A DNA stretch of 64,000 nucleotides, taken from an uncultured Clostridia bacterium (lineage in GTDB: Bacteria; Bacillota; Clostridia; Oscillospirales; Oscillospiraceae). Of the stretch, positions 41,542-51,961 are shown piece by piece. The translations under genes and the position numbers were made by a program. The notes under the pieces are model-generated. The model was not told the DNA's origin. It searched no databases and saw only the letters and a list, made by a program, of their open reading frames with translations. The DNA is taken from assembly GCA_945876285.1 (NCBI GenBank), contig CAMCNO010000004.1, positions 28,170-92,169 on the forward strand, read 5' to 3'. Each line of letters begins with the position of its first letter. The stretch's first letter is position 1.

Positions 41542-43125
41542 TTACTTGCCGCTTGCACCGTAGTTTGCCAAAACACGGGCGGAGGGGTCGTTCACGTCGC
41601 AGCCCTCCCAGGACTTGTTGGGCATCCAGAAATCCTTGATCATCGGTGCCTGGCCGGGATAGTACTTCTCGAAAATTTCACGGTACAGCAGGCTCTCCTT
41701 GGTGAAGGGCGTGCAGTAATCGTACTTGCGGCGCAGGGTCTCGAACTCCTCGTCGGTGTACTTCTCCTCGGCGTAGGCCTTCAGGTCGTCCACCATGGAG
41801 TGACCAACAGCGTCGGAGAAGGCGGCCTTCTGGCGCCACAGGATGTCGTCGGGCAGCAGGTGGTCCTTCTCAAAGGCGTGGCGCAGCAGGTACTTGCCCA
41901 TGTCGTAGGTGTTGAGCTTCAGCTTGGGGTCGATGCTCATGACATATTTCACGAAGTCCAGGTCGCCGAAGGGAACCCGGGCCTCCAGGGAGTTGACGGA
42001 AATGCAGCGGTCGGCGCGAAGCACGTCGTACATGTAAAGCTCGTCGACCCGCTTCTTGGCCTCGTCCTGGAACGCCTTGGCGCTGGGGGCGAAGTCGGTG
42101 TACTTGTAGCCGAACAGCTCGTCGGAAATTTCGCCGGTCAGCAGCACCCGGATGTCGGTCTGCTCATGGATAGCCTTGCAGCACAGGTACATGCCCATGC
42201 TGGCCCGGATGGTGGTGATGTCCCAGGTGCCCAGCATGGCGATGACCTCCTCCAGGGAGTCCAGCACCTGCTGGCGGGTCATAAAGACCTCTGTGTGGTC
42301 GGCGCCGATGTAGTCGGCTACCTCCCGGGCGTATTTCAGGTCGATGGCATCCTTATCCATGCCGATGGCAAAGGTGCGAATTTTCTTGCCCAGCACGATG
42401 GAGCTGATGGCGCACACCAGGGAGGAGTCCAGGCCGCCGGAGAGCAGGAAGCCCAGCGGGGCGTCGGCGTCCAGCCGTTTGTCAACGCCGGCGATCAGCT
42501 TGTCGCGGATGTGCTTGCAGGCGGTCTCCAGATCGTCGTCGGAGTAGCTGCGGACGGTGGTCAAATCGGCGTAGCGGACGAACTTGCCGTAGGCGTAGTA
42601 GTGGCCGGGAGGGAAGGGACAGACTTCCTTGCACAGGCCCACCAGGTTCTTGGCCTCGCTGGCGAACACGATGGCGCCGTCCTTGTCGTAGCCGTAGAAC
42701 AGGGGGCGGATGCCGATGGGGTCCCGGGCGGCGATGAGGGAGTCGGTCATGGAATCGTAGATGATGAGGGCGAACTCGGCGTCCAGCCGGGAGAACATGG
42801 ACAGGCCGTATTCCCGGAACAGAGGCAGCAAGATCTCGCAGTCGCTGCCGCTCTTGAACTGGTAGCCTTTTTCGGCCAGCTGCCGCTTCAGGGGGCGGAA
42901 GCCGTAAATCTCGCCGTTGCAGACCACGTAGTCGCCGTCCAGCTCGAAGGGCTGCATACCGGCCTCCGTCAGGCCCATGATGGCCAGGCGGTGGAAGCAG
43001 AGGTAGCCGGACGGGGTCTCGATGATGCGGCTCATGTCGGGGCCGCGGGAAACGGTGCGGTCAAAATAGGGACGGATCTCTTCTTTGGTGTAGGTCTTCT
43101 TGGAAAAACCCATGATGGAACACAT
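41542..43125 (-). CDS. asnB: Asparagine synthetase B, glutamine-hydrolysing
   Basis: A 527-residue amidotransferase. It begins Met-Cys (the N-terminal nucleophile of class II amidotransferases), with RGPDMSRI and VVCNGEIYG following, and the ATP-dependent half has LLSGGLDSSLVCAI. It turns aspartate and glutamine into asparagine. ATG at 43125 follows GGAGGT and gives the required Cys2; longer in-frame starts would hide it. An Asn T-box leader lies upstream. Confidence 0.93.
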   Translation of the reverse strand: MCSIMGFSKKTYTKEEIRPYFDRTVSRGPDMSRIIETPSGYLCFHRLAIMGLTEAGMQPFELDGDYVVCNGEIYGFRPLKRQLAEKGYQFKSGSDCEILLPLFREYGLSMFSRLDAEFALIIYDSMTDSLIAARDPIGIRPLFYGYDKDGAIVFASEAKNLVGLCKEVCPFPPGHYYAYGKFVRYADLTTVRSYSDDDLETACKHIRDKLIAGVDKRLDADAPLGFLLSGGLDSSLVCAISSIVLGKKIRTFAIGMDKDAIDLKYAREVADYIGADHTEVFMTRQQVLDSLEEVIAMLGTWDITTIRASMGMYLCCKAIHEQTDIRVLLTGEISDELFGYKYTDFAPSAKAFQDEAKKRVDELYMYDVLRADRCISVNSLEARVPFGDLDFVKYVMSIDPKLKLNTYDMGKYLLRHAFEKDHLLPDDILWRQKAAFSDAVGHSMVDDLKAYAEEKYTDEEFETLRRKYDYCTPFTKESLLYREIFEKYYPGQAPMIKDFWMPNKSWEGCDVNDPSARVLANYGASGK

Positions 43126-43140
43126 ACAAAGCACCTCCAG

Positions 43141-43420
43141 AAAATGAAAAACGCAGCTACATCCTAAAATTTTAGGACGAATAGCTGCTATCCGCGGTGC
43201 CACCTAATTTACCTCCCCTTTGACAGGGACGGTCACCTTCAAGGCTCCAACAAGCCCGTGTGATATAACGGTCACAACTCGTCGCACTTACTAACGGAAA
43301 CCCGCGTTCGGATTGCAGCTACGGAGTGTTCTTCGCGCAGATTCTTTGGTACGGGGTTTCCACTGTCCCCCGCTCACTGAACCGAACGTCTGCGGTACTT
43401 TTCTCCATCAGCGCCTTTGC
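43141..43420 (-). promoter_or_regulatory. T-box riboswitch upstream of asnB, Asn specifier
   Basis: The minus strand carries the T-box sequence GGTGGCACCGCGG (43204-43192), a terminator stem (GCAGCTA/TAGCTGC with an AT-rich inner stem, U tract 43152-43141), and a stem I with AGTA and GAA loop-E-type halves. The specifier loop reads GAAGAACAC; AAC (43330-43328), the Asn codon, is followed by A, as expected. Uncharged tRNA-Asn would favour antitermination and asnB expression. Confidence 0.88.
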
Positions 43421-43442
43421 CGATGATTGATTTGTTGTTTGG

Positions 43443-43472
43443 AGTTTACCATTGCGGACGAGGCGCTGTCAA
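43443..43472 (-). promoter_or_regulatory. Promoter of asnB upstream of the T-box
   Basis: Minus strand TTGACA (43472-43467), 18 bp, TAAACT (43448-43443). Confidence 0.45.
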
Positions 43473-43622
43473 CGTCAAATCACACAAAATCAATGGGAAC
43501 TTTTCCGGAATATTTCTGCCGCTTTCCGGCGGAACCACCAAATAACGGGGGATAAACCGCCGCAAGAGACTGTTTGCTGGGAAAACATTCGTCCGCATAG
43601 CATGGGCAAAAAGGAAAAAGAA

Positions 43623-43647
43623 GGAGGAAACGGCGGGCGTTTCCTCC
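43623..43647 (-). terminator. Terminator after spoVT
   Basis: GGAGGAAACG / CGTTTCCTCC stem with a 5-nt loop, U-rich run downstream on the minus strand. Confidence 0.8.
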
Positions 43648-43658
43648 CTCTCCGGGGC

Positions 43659-44201
43659 TCAGCCTTCCATGTGACGGCCGAGAAAAGCGGCGATGGTCTG
43701 GGCCAGCTTGTACTCCGTGTCGCCTGTGGCGATGCCGGGGGCAGTGCCGATGAACAGCACCAGCCCCAGCAGGTCGCCCTCCGCCAGAATGGGGGCGGCT
43801 ACGCTGGTGATGAGCTTATCATTGCTGTCGGAGACGGGGATGGGCTGGTCCTCACCGCCGTACTGGTAAATGCGGCGGCTCTCCATGATCTGCTCCAGCT
43901 CCGGGGTGATGCGCTTGCCCAGCAGCTCCCGTTTTCCGCCGCCGGCCACGGCGATGACCGTGTCCCGGTCGGTGACGGCGCAGATGCAGCCGGTGGAGCG
44001 GCTCATGGTCTCACAGAGCTGCCCGGCAAAATCCTCCACGCCCCCCAGCAGGGAGTATTTCTTGAAAATGACCTCTCCGTCCCGGCTCGTGTAGATTTCC
44101 AGCGGGTCTCCTTCCCGGATGCGCATAGTGCGGCGGATCTCCTTTGGGATCACGACTCTGCCCAGGTCATCAATTCGCCGCACGATTCCAGTTGCCTTCA
44201 T
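43659..44201 (-). CDS. spoVT: Stage V sporulation protein T
   Basis: A 180-residue regulator: AbrB-type swapped-hairpin DNA-binding domain (residues 1-50: KATGIVRRIDDLGRVVIPKEIRRTMRIREGDPLEIYTSRDGEVIFKKYS in pieces) joined to a GAF-like domain (FAGQLCETMSRSTGCICAVTDRDTVIAVAG onward). SpoVT tunes sigma-G-dependent forespore genes. ATG at 44201 follows AAGGAG at 8 nt. Length and layout match the family. Confidence 0.94.
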   Translation of the reverse strand: MKATGIVRRIDDLGRVVIPKEIRRTMRIREGDPLEIYTSRDGEVIFKKYSLLGGVEDFAGQLCETMSRSTGCICAVTDRDTVIAVAGGGKRELLGKRITPELEQIMESRRIYQYGGEDQPIPVSDSNDKLITSVAAPILAEGDLLGLVLFIGTAPGIATGDTEYKLAQTIAAFLGRHMEG

Positions 44202-44304
44202 ATCGAAAACTCCTTTTTGTGAATTGCTGAATCGTTGACAACTGGTAGTATCCTCAATTTTTTCCGCCTTATGCCGGGATGGCGGCTGGAGAAGTCTGGC
44301 AAAT

Positions 44305-44335
44305 AAAAATGCCCGCCGGTTCGGCGGGCATTTTT
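44305..44335 (-). terminator. Terminator after the dicarboxylate symporter gene
   Basis: AATGCCCGCC / GGCGGGCATT with a 5-nt loop and A/T tracts either side. Confidence 0.88.
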
Positions 44336-44350
44336 GAGAAAGACTGAAAT

Positions 44351-45574
44351 TTACTTCTTGGATTTGCCGCTCTCCCACTTGGTGACGCACAGGGAGCAGG
44401 CGATGTCGCCGGTGACGTTCAGGCAGGTACGACCCATGTCGAACAGGCGGTCCACACCGTAGATGATCATGATGAGGTTGACGTCGATGCCCATGGCGGT
44501 CAGCACCATGGCCAGCATGATCATGCCGGCGCCGGAGACACCTGCGGTGCCGATGGAGGCCAGGGTGGCGGTGACGACGATGGTCACCATCTGGCCGATG
44601 GTCAGGTGCATACCGGCGCAGGTGGCCAGGAACACGGTGGCCACGCACTGGTAAATGGCGGTGCCGTCCATGTTGATGGTGGAGCCCAGAGGCAGCACGA
44701 AGGCGGCGATGTCGTCCTCGGCACCCAGCTCATGGGCGCACTCCTTGGAAACGGGCAGAGTGGCCGCGGAGGAGGTGGAGGTAAAGGCGAACATCATGGC
44801 GGCGAAGGCGCCCTTGAAGAACTTTACGGGGCTGATGCCGGCAAAAGCCTTGGCGGAGAAGGAGTACACCAGCACGGCGTGAAGGATGTAAGCAATGTAG
44901 GCGCACAGCAGCACCAGAGCCAGAGAGCCCAGGATCTGAGCGCCCTGGGTGGCGACGACCCAGGCCATCATGGTGAACACGCCGATGGGGCTGAGGCTGA
45001 TGATGAAAGCCATCAGGCGGTTGATGACCTCGTTGAAGGAGGACACGATGTCGCGGCAGAGTTTGCCCTTCTCACCGGCAGCCATGATAGCGCCGCCGAA
45101 GAACAGGGCGATGACGATGACCTGCAGCATATTGGCCTTCACGAAGGCGTCCCACATGTTGCTGGGGAAAATGCCGACCAGGGTATCCATGAACTTGGCG
45201 CTGGTGGCCTTCTCCCACACGGCGCCCTCTTCCAGAGCCAGAGTGGGGAACAGGCCGGCACCGTTGAAGATGTTGGCCATGACCAGGCCGATGACGCAGG
45301 CGATAGCAGTGGTGCAGAGGAAGAACGCCACGGTCTTCCAGCCCACCGCGCCGACCTTCTTCATGTCATCCATGGAGAGGATGCCGTCGATCATGGAGAA
45401 CAGCACCACGGGAACCACGATGAACTTCAGCAGGTTGACGAAGATGGTGCCAAAGGGCTTCAGGTAGTTGGCGGTGAAGTCCGCCGTGCCGGTAAAGTAG
45501 CAGATCAGGCCGACGATGACGCCCAGAATCAGGGCAATCAGGATCTGCATGGGGAGACTGATTTTCTTCTTCAT
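44351..45574 (-). CDS. Dicarboxylate/amino acid:cation symporter (DAACS family)
   Basis: A 407-residue transporter of the GltP/GltT/DctA/SstT family with about eight membrane segments and two re-entrant loops. FTSTSSAATLPVSKECA is the Ser-rich re-entrant motif; FVLPLGSTINMDGTAIYQCV carries the NMDGT cation site, and a second re-entrant loop reads TLASIGTAGVSGAGMIML. Substrate is glutamate, aspartate, serine/threonine or C4-dicarboxylate; the sequence does not settle it. A promoter lies about 80 nt upstream. Confidence 0.92.
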   Translation of the reverse strand: MKKKISLPMQILIALILGVIVGLICYFTGTADFTANYLKPFGTIFVNLLKFIVVPVVLFSMIDGILSMDDMKKVGAVGWKTVAFFLCTTAIACVIGLVMANIFNGAGLFPTLALEEGAVWEKATSAKFMDTLVGIFPSNMWDAFVKANMLQVIVIALFFGGAIMAAGEKGKLCRDIVSSFNEVINRLMAFIISLSPIGVFTMMAWVVATQGAQILGSLALVLLCAYIAYILHAVLVYSFSAKAFAGISPVKFFKGAFAAMMFAFTSTSSAATLPVSKECAHELGAEDDIAAFVLPLGSTINMDGTAIYQCVATVFLATCAGMHLTIGQMVTIVVTATLASIGTAGVSGAGMIMLAMVLTAMGIDVNLIMIIYGVDRLFDMGRTCLNVTGDIACSLCVTKWESGKSKK

Positions 45575-45655
45575 ACATTCACCTCAATATCAATTTTCGC
45601 TCTCGCTTCTCTCGGACATCCTGTATCCCGGAGGAAAACAGATATCCTGTTTATC

Positions 45656-45684
45656 AGTATACAGAAAAAGGGAGCGCTTGTAAA
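45656..45684 (-). promoter_or_regulatory. Promoter of the DAACS symporter gene
   Basis: Minus strand TTTACA (45684-45679), 17 bp, TATACT (45661-45656). Confidence 0.6.
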
Positions 45685-45697
45685 GAACATATTAAAA

Positions 45698-45721
45698 AAG
45701 GCCCGGCGGGAGCCGGGCCTT
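45698..45721 (-). terminator. Terminator after the racemase gene
   Basis: AAGGCCCGGC - GGGA - GCCGGGCCTT with a U tract on the minus strand. Confidence 0.88.
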
Positions 45722-45729
45722 GGTAAAAA

Positions 45730-46437
45730 TCACAAGTCCTTTACAGAATAGCCGCAGAAGCGGATAGCGGCTTTCGCCAGTTCGGCGGTGGGGTCCACGG
45801 TGGGCTGCGGCAGGGAGAGGGCCTGGGCCGCCAGCGGCAGTTCCGTACAGCCGAGGATGAAGTAATCGGCACCCCGGGCGGTCAGCGCTTCCACCACGGA
45901 CAGCATATCCGCCCGGTAGGTGTCCGGCCCTTTTCCGGCCTTGACGCCGTCATAGATGACCCGCATCAGGGCGTCTTGTTCCGCGTCCTCCGGGATGAGA
46001 AAAGATACGCCTTCCTTTTTCAGCGCCGCCTGATACAGTCCGGCGGACAGGGTGCCTTTCGTGGCCAGCACGGCGGCGGTCTTGCCGGGGAACCGGGCGG
46101 CGCAGGCTTTGGCTGTGGCCTCCAGCATACTGAGGAAGGGGATCTCCGTCAATGCCTGCAGCCGGGGCAGGAAGTAGTGAGCAGTGTTGCAGGGCATGAT
46201 GACACAGTCCGCGCCGCAGGATTCCAGCTTCCGCAGGGACTCCGTCATGGCGGGCAGGGGGTCCGCGCCGCCGGACAAAATGGCGGCGGTGCGGTCGGGA
46301 ATGGAGGCGTTGTCGTCGATGTAGATACGGATGTGGTCGTTGTCCCGGGCGGCATCCGTCATCAGGACGATCTTGCGGAACAGGTCCGCCGTTGCCAGCG
46401 GCCCCATGCCGCCTAAAATGCCGATGCTCTTTTTCAT
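45730..46437 (-). CDS. Aspartate/glutamate racemase family protein
   Basis: A 235-residue PLP-independent racemase. The two catalytic cysteines appear in VIMPCNTAHYF (about residue 80) and ILGCTELPL (about residue 191); the N-terminus KKSIGILGGMGPLATADLFRKIV is typical of the Asp racemase subgroup. ATG at 46437 has a modest TGAGGTG site. It lies 10 nt after the TauE gene and is probably in one operon with it. D-aspartate or D-glutamate could enter peptidoglycan, but the physiological substrate is unknown. Confidence 0.85.
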   Translation of the reverse strand: MKKSIGILGGMGPLATADLFRKIVLMTDAARDNDHIRIYIDDNASIPDRTAAILSGGADPLPAMTESLRKLESCGADCVIMPCNTAHYFLPRLQALTEIPFLSMLEATAKACAARFPGKTAAVLATKGTLSAGLYQAALKKEGVSFLIPEDAEQDALMRVIYDGVKAGKGPDTYRADMLSVVEALTARGADYFILGCTELPLAAQALSLPQPTVDPTAELAKAAIRFCGYSVKDL

Positions 46438-46447
46438 AACATGCACC

Positions 46448-47272
46448 TCAGTTCCAGAATTCGGGGAACAGCAGCTCACTGCCGACCTTCAGCGTCAGCA
46501 GAATGAGGACAATGATGACGGTGGGACGGACGATCTTGCTGCCGTTTTTGATGGCGAGGCCCGCGCCGATGTAGTGCCCCGCGATGGAGGCCACGGCGGA
46601 GATGAGGCCCACGCCGATGAACACCTTGCCCGCCATCAGGGCGGTGAAGAGGCTCCCCAGGTTGGAGGACAGGTTGATGACCTTCACGCCGCCGGCGGCG
46701 TGGCGGGTATCCAGTTTGGCGAGCCGGATAAAAATGAGCATCAGGAAGGTGCCGGTGCCAGGGCCATAGTATCCGTCATAGGCGCCGATGACCAGGGCAC
46801 CTGCCCAGACGATGGCTGCCTGCTTTTTGAAGTCGATCTCCCCCGGCTCGTCGGGCCACTCCCGGTTCCGCAGGGTGACGAAAGCCACGATGGGCAGCAC
46901 CACCAACAGCAGGTATTTCAGCACCACGTCCGGCGTGTGGAGCTGAAGCCAGGTGCCGCCCATGGAACCCAGCAGCGCCAGGACGATGGAGGGAGCGAAC
47001 AGCTTCCAGTCCACGAAGCCGTTTTTAATGAACCGGGCGGTGGAGAACACGGTGCCGATACCCGCCGAGAGCTTGTTGGTGCCCAGGGCGTAGTAGGTAG
47101 GCAGGCCGGTAAAGGCAATGAGGTAGGTGGGGACGGAGATGATGCCGCCGCCCCCGGCAATGGCGTCCATAAAAGAGGCCAGGAACACGCCCACGCAGAT
47201 CAGCAGGACCACCCATAAAGGGAAGCCATTCACCGTGAAGCCGGAGAAAAAAGTACAGATGTTGTCTATCAT
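46448..47272 (-). CDS. TauE/SafE family sulfite/organoanion exporter-like protein
   Basis: A 274-residue polytopic protein with about eight membrane segments. GVFLASFMDAIAGGGGIISVPTYL carries the N-terminal TauE/SafE signature and AYDGYYGPGTGTFLMLIF is the repeat counterpart in the second half. ATG at 47272 with AGGAGG 10 nt upstream. Family members export sulfite, sulfoacetate or taurine-derived anions, or take up organic anions; the cargo is unknown here. Confidence 0.85.
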   Translation of the reverse strand: MIDNICTFFSGFTVNGFPLWVVLLICVGVFLASFMDAIAGGGGIISVPTYLIAFTGLPTYYALGTNKLSAGIGTVFSTARFIKNGFVDWKLFAPSIVLALLGSMGGTWLQLHTPDVVLKYLLLVVLPIVAFVTLRNREWPDEPGEIDFKKQAAIVWAGALVIGAYDGYYGPGTGTFLMLIFIRLAKLDTRHAAGGVKVINLSSNLGSLFTALMAGKVFIGVGLISAVASIAGHYIGAGLAIKNGSKIVRPTVIIVLILLTLKVGSELLFPEFWN

Positions 47273-47312
47273 AAAAATCAGACCTCCTGAGGCATCTGAC
47301 AAAATTCAACTT

Positions 47313-47341
47313 ATTGTAACAGACGCCCCGGTTAAAATCAA
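47313..47341 (-). promoter_or_regulatory. Promoter of the TauE-racemase operon
   Basis: Minus strand TTGATT (47341-47336), 17 bp, TACAAT (47318-47313), about 40 bp before the TauE start codon. Confidence 0.6.
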
Positions 47342-47484
47342 TACGGAGCGGCAAAGGGTGAAAATTTTATAGAAAATGGAAAGAGTAGAAGAATTTGCCA
47401 AAGGTAAACAAAAAATATCGTGAAAATGGCAAAGAAACTGGATGAATACACCAAAAGAAAGCCCCTTTTTCGACGGCGCCGTCC

Positions 47485-47513
47485 TTGACGCTTTTTTCCA
47501 GAGGACGTATAAT
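47485..47513 (+). promoter_or_regulatory. Promoter of the glycogen operon
   Basis: TTGACG (47485-47490), 17 bp, TATAAT (47508-47513): strong sigma-A match, about 90 bp before the glgB ATG. The rest of the 47.3-47.6 kb gap shows nothing else I can name. Confidence 0.75.
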
Positions 47514-47603
47514 GAATACAATAAACCGCACTATGCTCTCAAGAGGGCTCCCACGGAAAAACTACGAAAGACCCCCGGTCATCCGGCGGGGAGAGGAGAA
47601 CAC

Positions 47604-49528
47604 ATGGCGAATAAGAAGAACGATCAGGCCGCGCGGTTCCACAGCGGCACACTGACCGACGGGTGGCGCTGGTTCGGCGCCCATCCGGCGGAGCGGAGGG
47701 GAAAGGCCGGATGGCAGTTCCGGGTCTGGGCGCCCCACGCCCAGGGCGTGTCTGTGGTGGGCGACTTCAACGGCTGGGATCAGGAGGCCAACCGCCTTAC
47801 CAGAAAAGGCGAGGTTTGGGAAGGCTTCATTCCCGGTCTGGAGACCTACACCTCTTATAAATATGCCGTCCAGGGCTGCGACGGCAAGGTACATATGAAG
47901 GCGGACCCCTACGGCTTCCACACGGAGACACGGCCCGCCACCGCCAGCAAGCTGTATGACATCAGCGGCTTCAAATGGACGGACAAGTCCTTCCGGGAGA
48001 AAAGGCAAAAGCACCAGGTCTATGATTCTCCCCTGAATATCTACGAGGTCCATCTGGGCTCCTGGCGGAAGCGGGACAACGGAGACTTCATTGATTACCG
48101 GGATTTGGCGAAACAGCTGGCGGCCTATGTGAAGGAAATGGGCTACACCGCCATCGAGCTGCTTCCGGTGACGGAGCATCCGCTGGACGACTCCTGGGGC
48201 TATCAGAGTACCGGCTATTTCGCGCCGACCTCCCGGTTCGGCACGCCCCACGATTTCATGTGGTTCGTGGACCATATGCATAAAAACGGCATCTCCGTCA
48301 TCCTGGACTGGGTCCCCGCCCACTTCTGCAAGGACGCCCAGGGCCTGTACCAGTTCGACGGCAGCTGCTGCTACGAGTACAGCGACCCCAACAAGTGGGA
48401 GCACGCCTCCTGGGGCACCCGGGTCTTTGACTACGGCCGGCCCGAGGTCAAGAGCTTCCTGTTCTCCTCCGCCCGCTTCTGGCTGGAGGAATACCACATC
48501 GACGGACTGCGGGTGGACGCCGTGGCGTCCATGCTGTACCTGGACTACGACCGCCAGGGCGGCGCCTGGACGCCCAACAAATACGGCGGACACGAAAACC
48601 TGGAGGCCATCGACTTTCTGCGGGAGCTGAACGCCATGGCATTTTCCGTGGACCCCGGCGTGCTGATGATCGCGGAGGAGTCCACCGCCTGGCCCATGGT
48701 GACCCGGCCCGCTGACATCGGGGGCTTAGGCTTCAACCTGAAGTGGAACATGGGCTGGATGAACGACATGTGCCACTACCTGAAGATGGACCCCTGGTTC
48801 CGCCAGTACCACCACAAGGACATTACCTTCTCCATGATGTACGCCTTCTCGGAGAACTTCGTCCTGCCCATCTCCCACGACGAGGTGGTCCATATGAAGG
48901 GCTCCGTGGTGGGGAAGATGCCCGGCGACTACGAGAACCAGCTCCGCTGCACCCGGGGCTTCTACGCCTACCTGCTGGCCCATCCCGGCAAGAAGCTGCT
49001 GTTCATGGGCGCGGAGCTGGGCCAGTGGAAGGAGTGGAACTCCAACCAGCCTCTGGACTGGTATCTGCTGGAAAAGCCCGTCAACCAGAAGCTCCACCAG
49101 TTCTTCAAGGACGCCAACGCCTTCTATAAGAAGGAGAAGACCCTGTGGGAGATCGACTTCAGCTGGGAGGGCTTCGAGTGGCTGGTGCCGGATGACAACC
49201 AGAACAACGTGGTGGTCTTCCTTCGCAAGGACAAGAAGGGCCGCGACCTGATGTGCGCCGTCAACTTCTCTCCTAACACCTATGAAAACTACCGGCTGGG
49301 CGTGCCTGCCCGCCGGAAGTATATCCCCGTGTTCAATACCGACGCCGTGGAGTACGGCGGAGCCGACTTCGGCGATACCGAGCCCGTGAAGGTGGAGCGC
49401 ATCCCCTCCCACGGCAAGGAGCAGTCCGTGGCCATCCGCATCCCGGCCTTCGGCGCGGTGTTCCTGCGGGGTGAAGGCAAATTACCTAGGCCCAGGAAGA
49501 AAAAAGAGGCAAAGGAGCTGGAGAAACC

Positions 49529-49532
<4 letters not shown>
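47604..49532 (+). CDS. glgB: 1,4-alpha-glucan branching enzyme
   Basis: A 642-residue GH13 branching enzyme: CBM48-like N-terminal beta domain ([25 protein letters not shown]), a TIM barrel with [32 protein letters not shown] (in pieces), nucleophile Asp in [15 protein letters not shown], acid Glu in VLMIAEEST and [14 protein letters not shown] at 47604 has GAGAGGAG before it; a longer in-frame start lacks support. It forms alpha-1,6 branches in glycogen and is the first gene of the glgBCDAP operon. Confidence 0.94.
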
Positions 49533-50733
<1,201 letters not shown>

Positions 50734-50737
<4 letters not shown>

Positions 50738-51843
50738 ACGGACTGCACGGTATCATCTTTTCCTATGAAAAGCGCAACGACCTGCGGGAGCTGGGCGAGA
50801 TCCGCTCCGCGGCGTCCATCCCCTTCGGCGGCCGTTACCGGGCGGTGGACTTTGCCCTGTCCAACCTGGTGAATGCAGGCGTCACCGACGTGGGCATCGT
50901 GCTCCACGGCCGGTATCAGAGCATGCTGGACCACCTGGGCACCGGCAAGGTCTGGGACCTGAGCCGCAAGCGCGGCGGATTGCGGATGCTGCCTCCCTTC
51001 AACTATCAGCAGAACTGGGGTGTGCTGCCCTTCCGGGGCAAGATCGAGGCCCTGGCCGGCGTCCGCACCTATCTGGACGAGATCCGGCAGGACTATGTGG
51101 CCCTGATGGACGGCGACCTGGTGGTGAACCTGCCCATGGCGGACATCTTTGAGAGCCATGTCAAGTCCGGCGCGGACGTGACGGTGGTCTGCGGGAACGA
51201 CAGCTTCGCCACCGAGGACGGCACCTACTTCGAGATGGACCGGGAGGGCCGCATCACGGAGGTCCTGTACCGCCTGCACACCCCCCGGGGCTACCGGGGC
51301 CTGGAGGTCTACATCCTCTCCAAAAAGCTGTTGTGCGAGATCGTGGACGAGTGTTCCGCCCGTGACCAGTTCAGCTGGCGGAAGGAACTCCAGACCCGGA
51401 AGAATTCCCTGAACCTGCGGAGCTATATCTGGAGCGGCTTCGCGGCCCAAATCCGCTCCGTGCAGGAGTATTACGACCGCAGTATGCAGCTTCTGGACCC
51501 CGCCATCCGGGCGGAGCTGTTCACGCCGGAGCGGCCCATCCGGGCCAAGGGCGCGGACAAGCCCTCCACCTATGTGGGTTCGAACGGCCGCTGCGTGAAT
51601 TCCCTGGTGGCTGACGGCTGCCGCATTGAGGGCACGGTGGAAAATTCCGTCCTGTTCCCCGGCGTGGTGGTGGAGGAGGGCGCCGTGGTGCGCAACTGCG
51701 TCCTGTTCAAGGAGGACATCGTGCGCCGCAACGCCCAGCTCAGCTATATCATCGCTGATAAGGACGTGGAGGTCCTGGCGGACCGCACCCTGATGGGCCA
51801 CGCCACCTATCCCATTGTCCTGGCGAAGGGCAGCATTGTGTGA
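50734..51843 (+). CDS. glgD: GlgD, non-catalytic partner of ADP-glucose pyrophosphorylase
   Basis: A 369-residue GlgC paralogue. Instead of the GGxGxRL loop the N-terminus reads [39 protein letters not shown], so the pyrophosphorylase active site is incomplete. In Firmicutes GlgD forms a heterotetramer with GlgC and alters its activity and regulation. It begins inside the glgC stop codon. Confidence 0.93.
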
Positions 51844-51851
51844 TGTGTAAA

Positions 51852-51889
51852 GATCCGCAAGGGGGAGAGGACTCCCCCTTGCGGATTTT
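51852..51889 (+). terminator. Terminator-like hairpin between glgD and glgA
   Basis: ATCCGCAAGGGGG / CCCCCTTGCGGAT (13 bp, 8-nt loop) then a TTTT run, followed by a second stem CCGCCGGGACCCCGGCGG at 51890-51907. It would partly separate glgBCD from glgAP transcripts. Confidence 0.75.
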
Positions 51890-51961
51890 CCGCCGGGACC
51901 CCGGCGGTATATAAAAGGAGAAATTGGAAATCTTCCCAGCAAATTGAAAAGGAGTTTACTT

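Noticed and set aside
43452..44222. A 256-codon plus-strand frame opposite spoVT
   Set aside because: Antisense to a clearly assigned gene and covers its terminator; no domain recognised.
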